Assembly: GCF_016742955.1 (NCBI RefSeq) | Contig: NZ_JABBYC010000021.1 | Span: forward strand, 1-63,749 | DNA length: 63,749 nucleotides | DNA from: Myceligenerans indicum | Lineage (GTDB): Bacteria; Actinomycetota; Actinomycetes; Actinomycetales; Cellulomonadaceae | Reading direction: 5' to 3' | Shown here: one piece after another, positions 27,113-35,251 of the stretch | Layout of the letters: each line of letters starts with the position of its first letter | Position numbering within the stretch: the stretch's first letter is position 1 | Program-made: the position numbers and the translations under genes | The notes under the pieces: model-generated | Seen by the model: only the letters and a program-made list of their open reading frames with translations | Databases searched by the model: none | Told to the model about the DNA's origin: nothing

Positions 27113-27262
27113 GGGTTCATCCTGATATCTCCACATGCCCCTTGCCAACCGGGGGCGCGACGGCGGTGTCCGCGGGACACCGACCACGATACTGGTCCAC
27201 ACTCATGGTCCAACTCTCCGGCCAGGATCGATACGATAGGCCGCGCGCCCCTACGGGCGCAC

Positions 27263-27335
<73 letters not shown>

Positions 27336-27454
27336 CCCGGGCCGCGGCACGCACGAGTCGCCGTGATCCCGCTTCACCCTTAGCGTGGCTCAGCACAGCG
27401 ACATGCGCCGGTGGTGGCGCGGAAGTTCACCCATAGCCTCCGGAGGTACCGTCG

Positions 27455-28741
27455 ATGACCGTGGCCGCACCGCATCGGCCCGGCTCGCGCACACCTCAGG
27501 ACGGACTCGCCCGGCGCACCGCGAGCGCGGTGTCCGGCACCCCGGCTCGCCTCGGCCTCGCCCAGCTCGCCTCGGTGCTGGCGTGCGCCGCACTCGGGAT
27601 CGCGGGGTTCCTGGCCGGGACCGGGCAGGCGGCAGACCTCGACACCGCCCATGCCGACGCCGTGGATCTCGTGGTGACCCACGAGCTGCGCAACGCCCTG
27701 GTCTCCGCGGACGCGTCCGCCACGAGCGCCTTCCTCGTCGGCGGGCTCGAACCCACGGCCACCCGGGAAAGCTACTCGGAGAACCTCGCCGCCGCCGCGC
27801 ACGCCATCCCCCCGCTCGCGGCCCGCGCCCCCGAGCACGCCGAGGAGCTCGCGACCGTGTCCGAGGCCGTGCAGCGCTACGCCGGTCTCGTCGAGTCGGC
27901 GCGAGCCAACAACCGGCAGGGCTTCCCCGTCGGCATCGGCTACCTCGACCTCGCGTCGGCGACCCTGCGCGACGAGGTCCTTCCCGTGCTCGACGACGTC
28001 GCCGACCACGTCACCGTCCGGATGGGCGGTCACCTGTCGGCGGTGTCGTCCCGGCAGGCCCTGCTGCTGGTGGGTGCCGGAGCGCTCGTGGTGCTCGGGC
28101 TCGTGCAGTGGTGGCTGGCCCGCCGCACCCACCGCATGATCAGCCCGTGGATGGTGGTCGCCACCACAGTCGCCCTGGTCGGCGGCGTGGCAGCGAGCAT
28201 CGGGGTGATCGGCGGCAACGTCGTGGCGCGCAACGTCGCCGCAGGCCCGTACGCGGCGACCGTCGCCAGTTCCGCGGCGCTCGCCGAGGCCACGGACGCC
28301 AAGTCGCAGGAGTCGCTGACCCTGATCAAGCGCGGGTCCGGAAGGGAGCACGAGGAACGCTTCGAGGAGTCGACGGCCCGCGCCGCCGCGCTGCTGTCCG
28401 CGTCCGACGACGCCGTGGGCACCGGACGGCCCACGGGGCAGCTGCTGCAGACCTGGCTGGACGCCCACGCCGAGATCCGTGCGCTGGACGACTCCGGACG
28501 CTGGGAGGATGCGGTCGCCGCCGCGGTCGCCACGGACGACGACTCGGCCACTGCGGCGTTCGAGACGTTCGCCGCGCAGGCGGGCCAGGACGTCACGACC
28601 ACCGGGGAGCGTGCCGCGGTGGTGCTCACCAAGGCGTCCGCCGTGTCCCACGCCGCGGGGTGGGTCGCCCTGGTCGCCGGTCTGCTCGCCGCCTGCCTGA
28701 CGACTGCCGGGATCTGGACACGGCAGAGGGAGTACCTGTGA
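27455..28741 (+). CDS. glnX: GlnX-like membrane protein of the PknG signalling system
   Basis: The 428-residue membrane protein has four hydrophobic helices (about 34-54, 205-225, 235-258 and 400-421) and extracytoplasmic helical domains between helices 1-2 and 3-4. Taken alone it resembles a sensor scaffold. Its identity comes from context: it is followed by a glutamine-binding-type lipoprotein and PknG, the order known for glnX-glnH-pknG in mycobacteria and corynebacteria. There GlnX passes the amino-acid signal bound by GlnH across the membrane to PknG. The ATG at 27455 has GGAGG 9 nt upstream. TAGCGT about 70 bases upstream is a possible -10. Confidence 0.85.
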   Translation: MTVAAPHRPGSRTPQDGLARRTASAVSGTPARLGLAQLASVLACAALGIAGFLAGTGQAADLDTAHADAVDLVVTHELRNALVSADASATSAFLVGGLEPTATRESYSENLAAAAHAIPPLAARAPEHAEELATVSEAVQRYAGLVESARANNRQGFPVGIGYLDLASATLRDEVLPVLDDVADHVTVRMGGHLSAVSSRQALLLVGAGALVVLGLVQWWLARRTHRMISPWMVVATTVALVGGVAASIGVIGGNVVARNVAAGPYAATVASSAALAEATDAKSQESLTLIKRGSGREHEERFEESTARAAALLSASDDAVGTGRPTGQLLQTWLDAHAEIRALDDSGRWEDAVAAAVATDDDSATAAFETFAAQAGQDVTTTGERAAVVLTKASAVSHAAGWVALVAGLLAACLTTAGIWTRQREYL

Positions 28742-29820
28742 GCGTCGCCGCAACCGGGGGTCCCGAGCGGCGGCGCCCCGGGTACCGTCGCCTCGCCGCC
28801 GCCGCGCTCTGCGCGGCCGTCGCCGTCGTGCTGGCCGCCTGCGCGATGCCCGGCGCGGAGAGCACCGGACCGGAGAGCGCCGCCCCGGTCGGCGGTGCGG
28901 ACCGGGGCGGCGCCGACCGGGACGCGGGCCGCCTGACGGGCCAGGGACCGTCGTCGGCCCTGGACCAGCTGCCGGGCGACCTCCTGGACCAGCCACGGGA
29001 GTGCGCCGACGGCGTCCCGGCGACCGCCTCCTACGCACCCCGCGACGCCTCGGAGGACCTGGTGCCGGAGGGGTCCACCATGGCGCGGATCCGCGAACGC
29101 GGCACCCTGCGTGTCGGGGTCTCGGCGGACACCTTGCGCATGAGCGCCCGCGACCCGTTCACGGGCCACGTCGAGGGCTTCGACATCGACGTGGCGCGCG
29201 CGATCGCGAAGGCGCTGCTGGGTGACCCGAGCCGCCTGACGCTCCGGGTCATCACGTCCTCACAGCGGGAGCGGGTGTTGCTGGACCACGAGGTCGACGT
29301 CGTCGTGCGCACCTACACGATCACCTGTGAGCGCTGGGATCACGTCGCCTTCTCAGCCGAGTACTACCACGCGGGGCAGAAGCTCCTGGTGCCGCTGTCG
29401 TCCGGCGTGCGTGGCGTCGAGGACCTCGCCGGGCAGCGGGTGTGCGCCCCCGAGGACACGACGTCGCTGGCCCTGCTGCGGACCTGGCCGGACGTCGAGG
29501 CGGTGCCCGCGGCGACGCACACCCAGTGCCTGGCCATGTTCCAGCGGGGCATGGTGGACGCGCTCACGGGCGACGACACGGTCCTGGCGGGCTTCGCCGC
29601 CCAGGACCCCTACGCCAAGGTGGTGGGCGATGCGGTCAGCGACGAACCGTACGGGGTCGGCATCCCGGCCGATCAGGTGGACATGGTGCGCTTCGTGAAC
29701 GCGGTCCTGGAGCAGCGCGCCGCCGGCGGCGCCTGGCGTGCCAGCTACGATCGCTGGCTGTCGGACGCGCTCGGAGAGGTGTCCGGGCCGCCCGAGCCGG
29801 TCTACGGGCGCACGCCATGA
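28738..29820 (+). CDS. glnH: Amino-acid-binding lipoprotein GlnH
   Basis: The 360-residue family 3 solute-binding protein has a hydrophobic leader and lipobox LAAC. The mature part has the fold start IRERGTLRVGVSADT, then GHVEGFDIDVARAIAKALLG and TFTCERWDHVAFS-like segments. It would bind glutamate, glutamine, aspartate or asparagine outside the cell. With no transporter permease nearby it acts as a sensor rather than a carrier. GTG at 28738 overlaps the glnX stop by 4 bases, and its own stop overlaps pknG, so all three are co-translated. Confidence 0.9.
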   Translation: MSVAATGGPERRRPGYRRLAAAALCAAVAVVLAACAMPGAESTGPESAAPVGGADRGGADRDAGRLTGQGPSSALDQLPGDLLDQPRECADGVPATASYAPRDASEDLVPEGSTMARIRERGTLRVGVSADTLRMSARDPFTGHVEGFDIDVARAIAKALLGDPSRLTLRVITSSQRERVLLDHEVDVVVRTYTITCERWDHVAFSAEYYHAGQKLLVPLSSGVRGVEDLAGQRVCAPEDTTSLALLRTWPDVEAVPAATHTQCLAMFQRGMVDALTGDDTVLAGFAAQDPYAKVVGDAVSDEPYGVGIPADQVDMVRFVNAVLEQRAAGGAWRASYDRWLSDALGEVSGPPEPVYGRTP

Positions 29821-31988
29821 TCCCCGTCGACGACCAGGGCGGACTGTCCCTTCCCAGCCTGCCGACCCGGCCCGTCCCGGCGCGGTTCCCCGCGCCACCG
29901 CCCGGCGGCGGCGCGGTCGCCGGTGCCGCCCCGGCCAGCTCGTCACGGCTGGGCGCGACCGCGCTCGGGTCGGCCATCGCGACCGCGTCGCGCGACGCCC
30001 AGCCGCACAGCGCCTCCTCGCAGTGGTTGCGCGAGAAGCGTCTCGGTGCCGGCGTGACGGTCGTGCCCACGCCCGAGGTCCAGGACCCGCTCGACGCGGT
30101 CATGGAGCACCCCGAGCTCGCCGAGGAGAAGCGGTACTGCTCCGCGTGCGGCGAGCCCGTGGGCCGGGCGCGTGAGGGCGTTCCGGGACGCACCAGGGGC
30201 TTCTGCGCCGCGTGCGGCACCCGGTTCGACTTCGCGCCGTCTCTCTCGCCCGGGGAGCTCGTCGGTGGTCAGTACGAGGTGGTCGGCTGCATCGCGCACG
30301 GCGGCCTCGGATGGATCTACCTGGCCCGTGACCGGAACGTCGCGGGCCGCTGGGTGGTGCTCAAGGGTCTGCTGAACGCCGACAGCACCGAGGCGTACGA
30401 CGTCGCGGTCGCCGAGCGTGAGTTCCTCGCCGAGGTGGAGCATCCGCTGATCGTGGACATCTACAACTTCGCGCGGCACGACGGCGCGGGGTACACGGTG
30501 ATGGAGTACGTGGGCGGGCGCTCGCTCAAGGAGCTGCGGCGGGAACGACGCACGCCGTTCCCCCCGGACCACGCCGTCGCCTACATGCTGGAGATCATGC
30601 CGGCGTTCACCTACGTGCACGAGCGGGGCCTGCTCTACTGCGACTTCAAGCCGGACAACGTGATCGTGCAGGGCGATACCGTCAAGCTGATCGATCTCGG
30701 CGGCGTGCGGCGCATGTCGGACATGACCAGCCTGATCTACGGGACGCGCGGCTTCCAGGCCGCCGAGGTGTCGCAGAGCGGCCCGTCCGTCGCCTCGGAC
30801 ATCTACACGATCGGTCGTACTCTCGCCACACTCGTCCTGGACCTCGCCGGGACCAGCGTCCACGAGCACTCGCTGCCACCGGTGGACGAGACCCCGCTGT
30901 TCGCCCGGTACGACTCACTGCATCGCTGGCTGGTCAAGGCGTGCCACCCGTCGCGGGACGACCGCTTCCTGACCGTGGACGAGGCTCGCGGGCAGCTCCT
31001 CGGGGTGCTGCGCGAGGTGGTCGCCCGGGACCGGACGGGAAGCGGTGGCGCGACGACGTCGGCCGCGTCCGCGCTGTTCGGGGTTCCTCCTGCCGACGGC
31101 TCGGGCGGCCCCCTGCACTGGGACGAGATGCCCGCGCTCGCCCCCGACCCCGGCGACCCGATGACCTCGTGGCTCGCGGGCGTGAACATCACGGACCCGG
31201 CCGCGCGCATGGACCAGCTCACCCTGGCGCCTCGACGGACCGTCGAGGTGCTGCTCGCGGAGGCACGTGCCGCGCTGGAGACCGGGGACCTGACACGCGT
31301 GCGGGACACCGTGGCCCGGATCCTCTCCCTGGACCCGTGGGAGTGGCGCGCCGCCTGGATGGAGGGGCTGGCGCGCCTCGCGGCGGGCGACGCGGCCCTG
31401 GCCGCCGCCTCGTTCAACGCCGTGTACGGGCAGGTACCGGGAGAGCTGGCGCCGAAGCTGGCCCTGGCCTGTGCGTGCGAGCAGTCGGGTGAGCTCGGGG
31501 TGGCGCACGAGATGTACGCGGTCTGCGCCCGCACCGACGCCAACTACACGGGGGCGGCCGCGTTCGGCCTCGCCCGGGTGCGCCTCGCGAGGGGCGACCT
31601 CGACGGCGCGCTCGACGCGCTCGACTTCGTGGTGCCCACCCGCGGCTCGTACGGCGACGCCCGCCTCGCGCGTGCGCGCCTGCTGATCGACTCGGGACGG
31701 GGCCTGCCGTCCCTCGCGCAGGCGGCCGAGGTGATCGACGACGCGCCCGTGCCCGCCCGGATGCGCGCCCAGGTGGTGGTCGAGGCGTTGCAGCGCGCGC
31801 TCGACCATGTGCTGCGGGACGGACCCAGCCAGGGCATCCGGGTTGCAGGCGCGGAAGCGACCGAGCCCAGCTTGCGCGACGCCCTCGAGGCGGGTCTGCG
31901 CCGGCTCGCCCAGCTCACCGAGAACCGCCGGGCTCGTGTCACGCTCGTCGATCGGGCCAACTCCGTGCGACGCTGGACTCTGCGATGA
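29817..31988 (+). CDS. pknG: Serine/threonine protein kinase PknG
   Basis: The 723-residue cytosolic kinase has the PknG architecture. A disordered N-terminus comes first, then a rubredoxin-like metal site (Cys108, Cys111, Cys130, Cys133). The kinase domain runs about 150-420: glycine loop AHGGLGWIY, Lys183 in VVLKGL, YCDFKPDN in place of HRDxxxxN, and DLGG for DFG. A TPR region follows at about 470-720. PknG phosphorylates the FHA protein GarA/OdhI, which then stops inhibiting or inhibits 2-oxoglutarate-using enzymes, tying glutamate levels to the TCA cycle. It is coupled by ATGA overlaps to glnH upstream and a PP2C phosphatase downstream. No GarA gene is in the window. Confidence 0.95.
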   Translation: MIPVDDQGGLSLPSLPTRPVPARFPAPPPGGGAVAGAAPASSSRLGATALGSAIATASRDAQPHSASSQWLREKRLGAGVTVVPTPEVQDPLDAVMEHPELAEEKRYCSACGEPVGRAREGVPGRTRGFCAACGTRFDFAPSLSPGELVGGQYEVVGCIAHGGLGWIYLARDRNVAGRWVVLKGLLNADSTEAYDVAVAEREFLAEVEHPLIVDIYNFARHDGAGYTVMEYVGGRSLKELRRERRTPFPPDHAVAYMLEIMPAFTYVHERGLLYCDFKPDNVIVQGDTVKLIDLGGVRRMSDMTSLIYGTRGFQAAEVSQSGPSVASDIYTIGRTLATLVLDLAGTSVHEHSLPPVDETPLFARYDSLHRWLVKACHPSRDDRFLTVDEARGQLLGVLREVVARDRTGSGGATTSAASALFGVPPADGSGGPLHWDEMPALAPDPGDPMTSWLAGVNITDPAARMDQLTLAPRRTVEVLLAEARAALETGDLTRVRDTVARILSLDPWEWRAAWMEGLARLAAGDAALAAASFNAVYGQVPGELAPKLALACACEQSGELGVAHEMYAVCARTDANYTGAAAFGLARVRLARGDLDGALDALDFVVPTRGSYGDARLARARLLIDSGRGLPSLAQAAEVIDDAPVPARMRAQVVVEALQRALDHVLRDGPSQGIRVAGAEATEPSLRDALEAGLRRLAQLTENRRARVTLVDRANSVRRWTLR

Positions 31989-33082
31989 GCACTCCTGACG
32001 AGAACACCAAGTCACGCTGCCCGCGCTGCGGCGAGCTGTCGGCGCCCGGGGCCCGGTTCTGCGAGCAGTGCGGCTTCGAGCTGCGCGGACGGCCCACGGC
32101 CGAGGAGATCCTCGGCGCACCGCCCACGGAGCCGATCCCGGTCGTCACCGTGGAGGACCCGGACCCCGACTCCTCCGTGACGCCTCCCCCGGCACCGCTG
32201 TCCGAGCGCGACCACTTCACCGAGAAACCCTCGAGCTGGGTCGCCGGGGTCTGCGACCGAGGCGTGCGCCACGCACGCAACGAGGACGCGATGGCCCTGG
32301 CCGCCACGGGCACGGGTTCGGCCGGCGGCACGGCGGTGCTCGTCGTGTGCGACGGCGTGTCGAGCGCGCCGAACTCCGACGTGGCCTCTCTGGCCGCGGC
32401 CCGGGTGGCCCGGGATGCCCTGGTCACGTTCGATCCGGCCGGTTCCCTGCCCGTGCGCGGGGAGGTCGAGCGCCGCGTGGCCGATTGGACGCAGGCGATG
32501 GTGGCCGCCTCCCGCCAGGCCGGGGACGCCGTGGTGCGCACGGGCGACGAGATCGCCCGAGAGGCGACAGCCTCGGGGCAGCGCGGCGGCATCGAGGTCG
32601 ACCCGCCGGCCTGCACGTTCGCCGCCGCGGTGGTCGACGCCGGTGTGGTCGTGGCCGGCTGGCTCGGCGACTCGAGGGTGTACTGGCTGCCGGACGACGG
32701 CACCGCGCAGCAGCTGTCGGTCGACGACTCATGGGCACAAGAGATGATGGCCGCGGGGTTCACCCGTGAGGAAGCCGAGCACTCCCCCCAGGCGCATGCC
32801 ATCACGCGCTGGCTCGGACGCAGCGCGCCGGATCACGACGCGCACTGCGCCGCGATGCTCCCGGAGGTGCCCGGCTGGGTCCTGGTGTGCTCGGACGGCC
32901 TGTGGAACTACTGCTCCGAGGCCGAGCACGTCGCCGACCTCGTGCACCGGCTGTCGGGCGTGACCACCGACCCGTCCGAGACCGCGGCCGCCCTCGTGCT
33001 CTGGGCAAACGCGGCGGGTGGCCGCGACAACATCACTGTCGCGCTCGCCCGGGTGGAGCCGGAACCGGAGACTGCGGCCTGA
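31985..33082 (+). CDS. Zinc-ribbon PP2C-type serine/threonine phosphatase
   Basis: The 365-residue protein begins with a zinc ribbon (Cys12, Cys15, Cys26, Cys29), followed by an acidic Pro-rich linker. The PP2C domain runs about 80-360 and carries the metal-binding motifs RHARNEDA, VVCDGVSS, GDSRVYWL, CSDGLWNY and GRDNITVAL. It removes phosphate from Ser/Thr residues. Its ATG overlaps the pknG stop, which makes a kinase-phosphatase pair; the natural inference is that it reverses PknG targets or PknG autophosphorylation. The cysteine-rich N-terminus parallels the rubredoxin site of PknG. Confidence 0.93.
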   Translation: MSTPDENTKSRCPRCGELSAPGARFCEQCGFELRGRPTAEEILGAPPTEPIPVVTVEDPDPDSSVTPPPAPLSERDHFTEKPSSWVAGVCDRGVRHARNEDAMALAATGTGSAGGTAVLVVCDGVSSAPNSDVASLAAARVARDALVTFDPAGSLPVRGEVERRVADWTQAMVAASRQAGDAVVRTGDEIAREATASGQRGGIEVDPPACTFAAAVVDAGVVVAGWLGDSRVYWLPDDGTAQQLSVDDSWAQEMMAAGFTREEAEHSPQAHAITRWLGRSAPDHDAHCAAMLPEVPGWVLVCSDGLWNYCSEAEHVADLVHRLSGVTTDPSETAAALVLWANAAGGRDNITVALARVEPEPETAA

Positions 33083-33190
33083 CCCACGGCCCCGCCGCTT
33101 TCGCTACGGGCAGCACAGGTCTGCCACCAGGAAAAAGCCGTGCGTCACGGCGCCGGAACTGAGAGTGTCTGGAACACACCGCGGTGGCGT

Positions 33191-33215
33191 CCGCCCGGTC
33201 CCGACGACCGGGCGG
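33191..33215 (+). terminator. Hairpin after the pknG-PP2C operon
   Basis: CCGCCCGGTC (33191-33200) pairs exactly with GACCGGGCGG (33206-33215) around CCGAC. It lies about 110 bases past the PP2C stop and upstream of the small basic protein. No T-run is present. Confidence 0.45.
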
Positions 33216-33282
33216 TGGAGAGGTCCGGCCAGACCTCATGCCGGGCCCGTCCCGGCACTCCGGCGTCACGAAGGGCACTTAC

Positions 33283-33438
33283 GTGCACACGATTGACTAC
33301 ACCCTCATCCGAGCTCTCCATCAGGAGCAGCTCAACCACGCCGAGGACGTCCGGCGCGATCGCCGCCAGCGCGGAGAACGCGTGCGGCGGAAGGACCGGA
33401 AGACACTCCGGTCGCGTCGTCACACCTCGGCCCGTTGA
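33283..33438 (+). CDS. Small basic protein of unknown function (51 residues)
   Basis: The GTG at 33283 with AAGG about 8 nt upstream opens a 51-residue frame. It begins MHTIDYTLIRALHQEQLNHA and continues as a strongly basic Arg/Lys-rich tail (RRDRRQRGERVRRKDRK). The first half can form an amphipathic helix, and the tail suggests nucleic acid or ribosome contact. A strong terminator follows about 45 bases after the stop, which supports a real single-gene transcript. No known family is recognised. Confidence 0.55.
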   Translation: MHTIDYTLIRALHQEQLNHAEDVRRDRRQRGERVRRKDRKTLRSRRHTSAR

Positions 33439-33481
33439 CCCCGCCGAACCGCGAGCCCGCGACGCTCGCGATCACCACAAG

Positions 33482-33529
33482 ACAGCGACACGCCGGCAGA
33501 TCTGGAACCCGCCGGCGTGTCGCTGTTTC
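33482..33529 (+). terminator. Rho-independent terminator after the small basic protein
   Basis: CAGCGACACGCCGGC (33483-33497) pairs perfectly with 33511-33525 around a 13-base loop. An outer A-T pair and TTTCT follow on the plus strand. Confidence 0.8.
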
Positions 33530-33617
33530 TCGTGCCCCCGGACCAGCGCCCGCACGCGGTCCCCGGCTCCGCACCCACGGCGCGGGCACGTGGGGAGCCA
33601 CGCCCGGGCGCACGTCG

Positions 33618-33623
33618 TAGGCT
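33618..33623 (+). promoter_or_regulatory. -10 box TAGGCT for a probably leaderless orn message
   Basis: TAGGCT ends 7 bases before the GTG at 33631 and there is no ribosome site. Confidence 0.5.
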
Positions 33624-33630
33624 GGGCGCC

Positions 33631-34269
33631 GTGAGCACCAGCCCCGCCGACCGCATCGTCTGGATCGACTGCGAAATGACCGGACTCGACGTCCGCACCG
33701 ACGCGCTCGTGGAGGTCGCCGCCGTCGTCACCGACTCCGAACTGACACCCCTGGGCGACGGGATCGACGTCCTCATCAAGCCCCCCGCCGAGGCGCTCGC
33801 CCGGATGGGCGACTTCGTGCGTGACATGCACACGAAGTCCGGCCTGCTCGACGAGCTGTCCGGCGGGCTCTCCCTCGCCGAGGCCGAGTCCCGGGTGCTG
33901 GAGTACATCCGCGAATGGGTTCCCTCCAAGGGCAAGGCGCCGCTCGCCGGCAACTCCGTGGGCACCGACAAGGCGTTCCTCGAGACCTCGATGCCCGAGC
34001 TCGCCGGTCACCTGCACTACCGGATCATCGACGTCTCCTCCGTCAAGGAGCTCGCTCGGCGCTGGTACCCGCGCGTCTACTTCGCCAGCCCCGACAAGGA
34101 CGGCGGACACCGCGCGCTCGCGGACATCCTGGAGTCGATCGACGAGCTCCGCTACTACCGCGAGACGCTCTTCCCCGCGCAGCCCGGCCCGGACACCGAG
34201 ACCTCCCGGGCGGCGGCGGTCAAGGTGAAGGAGACGTCGGTCACGACGAAGCTGCCGAACACGAATTGA
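33631..34269 (+). CDS. orn: Oligoribonuclease
   Basis: The 212-residue DEDDh 3'-5' exonuclease degrades RNA dinucleotides and other nanoRNAs, including pGpG from cyclic-di-GMP turnover. Motifs seen: IDCEMTGLD (Asp13, Glu15), GNSVGTDKAFLE, IDVSSVKELARRW and the terminal DGGHRALADILESI. The GTG at 33631 is chosen because VSTSPADRIVWIDCEMTG gives the normal family N-terminus. The C-terminus has about 20 extra residues beyond the core. It lies directly upstream of tRNA-His. Confidence 0.95.
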   Translation: MSTSPADRIVWIDCEMTGLDVRTDALVEVAAVVTDSELTPLGDGIDVLIKPPAEALARMGDFVRDMHTKSGLLDELSGGLSLAEAESRVLEYIREWVPSKGKAPLAGNSVGTDKAFLETSMPELAGHLHYRIIDVSSVKELARRWYPRVYFASPDKDGGHRALADILESIDELRYYRETLFPAQPGPDTETSRAAAVKVKETSVTTKLPNTN

Positions 34270-34334
34270 GTTCGGGGTCGGGGCCCGACCTCATGTATGC
34301 TTTTCGTCGGCCGCCGGTACTGATCGGCGGGCAT

Positions 34335-34411
34335 GGTGGGTATAGCTCAGCTGGTAGAGCATCGCGTTGTGGTCGCGAGGGTCGCGGGTTCAAGTCCCGT
34401 TACTCACCCCA
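34335..34411 (+). tRNA. tRNA-His (anticodon GTG), CCA encoded
   Basis: The acceptor GTGGGTA/TACTCAC has an extra G at -1 (34335) opposite C73, the hallmark of histidine tRNA. The D arm is GCTC..GAGC, the anticodon loop TTGTGGT and the T arm CGGG-TTCAAGT-CCCG. Unlike the tRNA-Arg in this window, the CCA end is encoded (34409-34411). Confidence 0.95.
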
Positions 34412-34414
34412 GAC

Positions 34415-34461
34415 AAAGCGGCAGGCCCGCCCTGGTCTCCAGGGCGGGCCTGCCGCTTTTT
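34415..34461 (+). terminator. Perfect 21-bp terminator hairpin after tRNA-His
   Basis: Bases 34415-34435 (AAAGCGGCAGG..CCCTGG) pair exactly with 34439-34459 around a 3-base loop, and TTTTT spans 34457-34461. It is the strongest intrinsic terminator in the window. Confidence 0.9.
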
Positions 34462-34546
34462 CGTGCCGTCGGCCCGTCGCCCGCGACCGAGCCGACGCGG
34501 GGTTAGCGGGTTAGCGGCAAGAACGTGTGGATGGCTCTGGCGTGTC

Positions 34547-34580
34547 GTGACGCGCCGCGCGCCGGAGCCGGGCGCGTCAC
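34547..34580 (-). terminator. Hairpin overlapping the marR stop codon
   Basis: GTGACGCGCC (34547-34556) pairs exactly with GGCGCGTCAC (34571-34580) and encloses 14 bases. The right arm contains the stop codon of the minus-strand MarR gene. Confidence 0.5.
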
Positions 34581-35173
34581 TCGCCGCCGGACTCCGTCTC
34601 CACGTGCTCCGTCTCCACGTGCTCCGCCTCCGCATGCTCCGTCGCCGCGAGGTCCTCCAGGAAGCCCGCGACGATCGCCCGTTCCCGCGAGCTCAGCCGC
34701 GCGGCGACGTCGAACCGCCGGGCGTGGGTCCGGCCGACGGTCTCCCGCGCCGAGCGCCTCGTCTCCTCGGTCACCTCGAGAGCCAGGCTGCGCCGGTCGG
34801 TCGGGTGCGGGAGCCTGCGCACGTGGCCGCCCGCGGCCAGCCGGTCGAGCATCTTCGTGGTCGAGGCCGAGGAGATCCCCAGATGGGCGGCGACCGCACC
34901 CGGGGTGGCGATCACCCGGTTGTTCCGCATGGCGATGATGAAGCGCAGTGCTCGCATGTCGGTCTCGCCGAGCTTCATGTAGCGGCTCGACGCCTCACTC
35001 ATCCGCCGTTCGGTCTCCCGCCAGCGGCGCAGGCCCTCCAGAACGCGCACCACCTCGTCGACGTCGCTGTCGTCGAGGCCGGCACGCCGCACGATCTCCT
35101 GCTCGGGATCCATCACGCGCGGGTCGACCATCGACGGCTCACCGGTGTCTCGCGTCGCGGGTTCCTGATTCAC
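34577..35173 (-). CDS. MarR-family regulator next to the carotenoid operon (CrtR-like)
   Basis: The 198-residue winged-helix regulator has a core at about 65-150 (TPGAVAAHLGISSASTTKMLDRL for the recognition helix region, PTDRRSLALEVTEE for the wing). It is divergent from idi with only 78 bases between the start codons. In Corynebacterium glutamicum a divergent MarR protein, CrtR, represses the crt operon and responds to isoprenoid pyrophosphates; the same role is inferred here from position. The start is GTG at 35173, with TAGAAT 6 nt upstream and no ribosome site, so the message is probably leaderless. The C-terminus carries EHVETEHVETE repeats. Confidence 0.85.
   Translation of the reverse strand: MNQEPATRDTGEPSMVDPRVMDPEQEIVRRAGLDDSDVDEVVRVLEGLRRWRETERRMSEASSRYMKLGETDMRALRFIIAMRNNRVIATPGAVAAHLGISSASTTKMLDRLAAGGHVRRLPHPTDRRSLALEVTEETRRSARETVGRTHARRFDVAARLSSRERAIVAGFLEDLAATEHAEAEHVETEHVETESGGE
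34596..34640 (-). repeat. Three 15-bp tandem repeats at the marR 3' end
   Basis: GTCTCCACGTGCTCC occurs twice (34596, 34611), followed by a degenerate third copy (34626-34640). They encode the repeated EHVET / EHAEA units at the C-terminus of the MarR protein. Confidence 0.8.
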
Positions 35174-35179
35174 ATCCAG

Positions 35180-35185
35180 ATTCTA
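35180..35185 (-). promoter_or_regulatory. -10 box TAGAAT for a probably leaderless marR message
   Basis: On the minus strand TAGAAT is followed by 6 bases and the GTG start at 35173. Confidence 0.5.
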
Positions 35186-35216
35186 CTCGCCCGGATGATT
35201 GCTTCCTGTGGTTAAA

Positions 35217-35233
35217 TGTAGCCAGGCTAGATA
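35217..35233. promoter_or_regulatory. Candidate MarR/CrtR operator at the carotenoid operon promoter
   Basis: TGTAGCC-A-GGCTAGA (within ATGTAGCCAGGCTAGAT) is a 17-bp near-perfect palindrome with one mismatched pair. It overlaps TAGATA (35228-35233), a plausible -10 for idi, and lies in the short divergent gap, which is where an autoregulating MarR protein would bind. Confidence 0.5.
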
Positions 35234-35251
35234 CTCCCGGAACGGAGAACG

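Noticed and set aside
27455..28741. Chemoreceptor or histidine kinase sensor
   Set aside because: The membrane layout could suggest this, but there is no HAMP, kinase or signalling domain, and the glnH-pknG context identifies GlnX.
27380..29038. Minus-strand frame of 552 codons opposite glnX/glnH
   Set aside because: It is a shadow frame. The plus strand has coupled genes with signal peptides, helices and overlaps.
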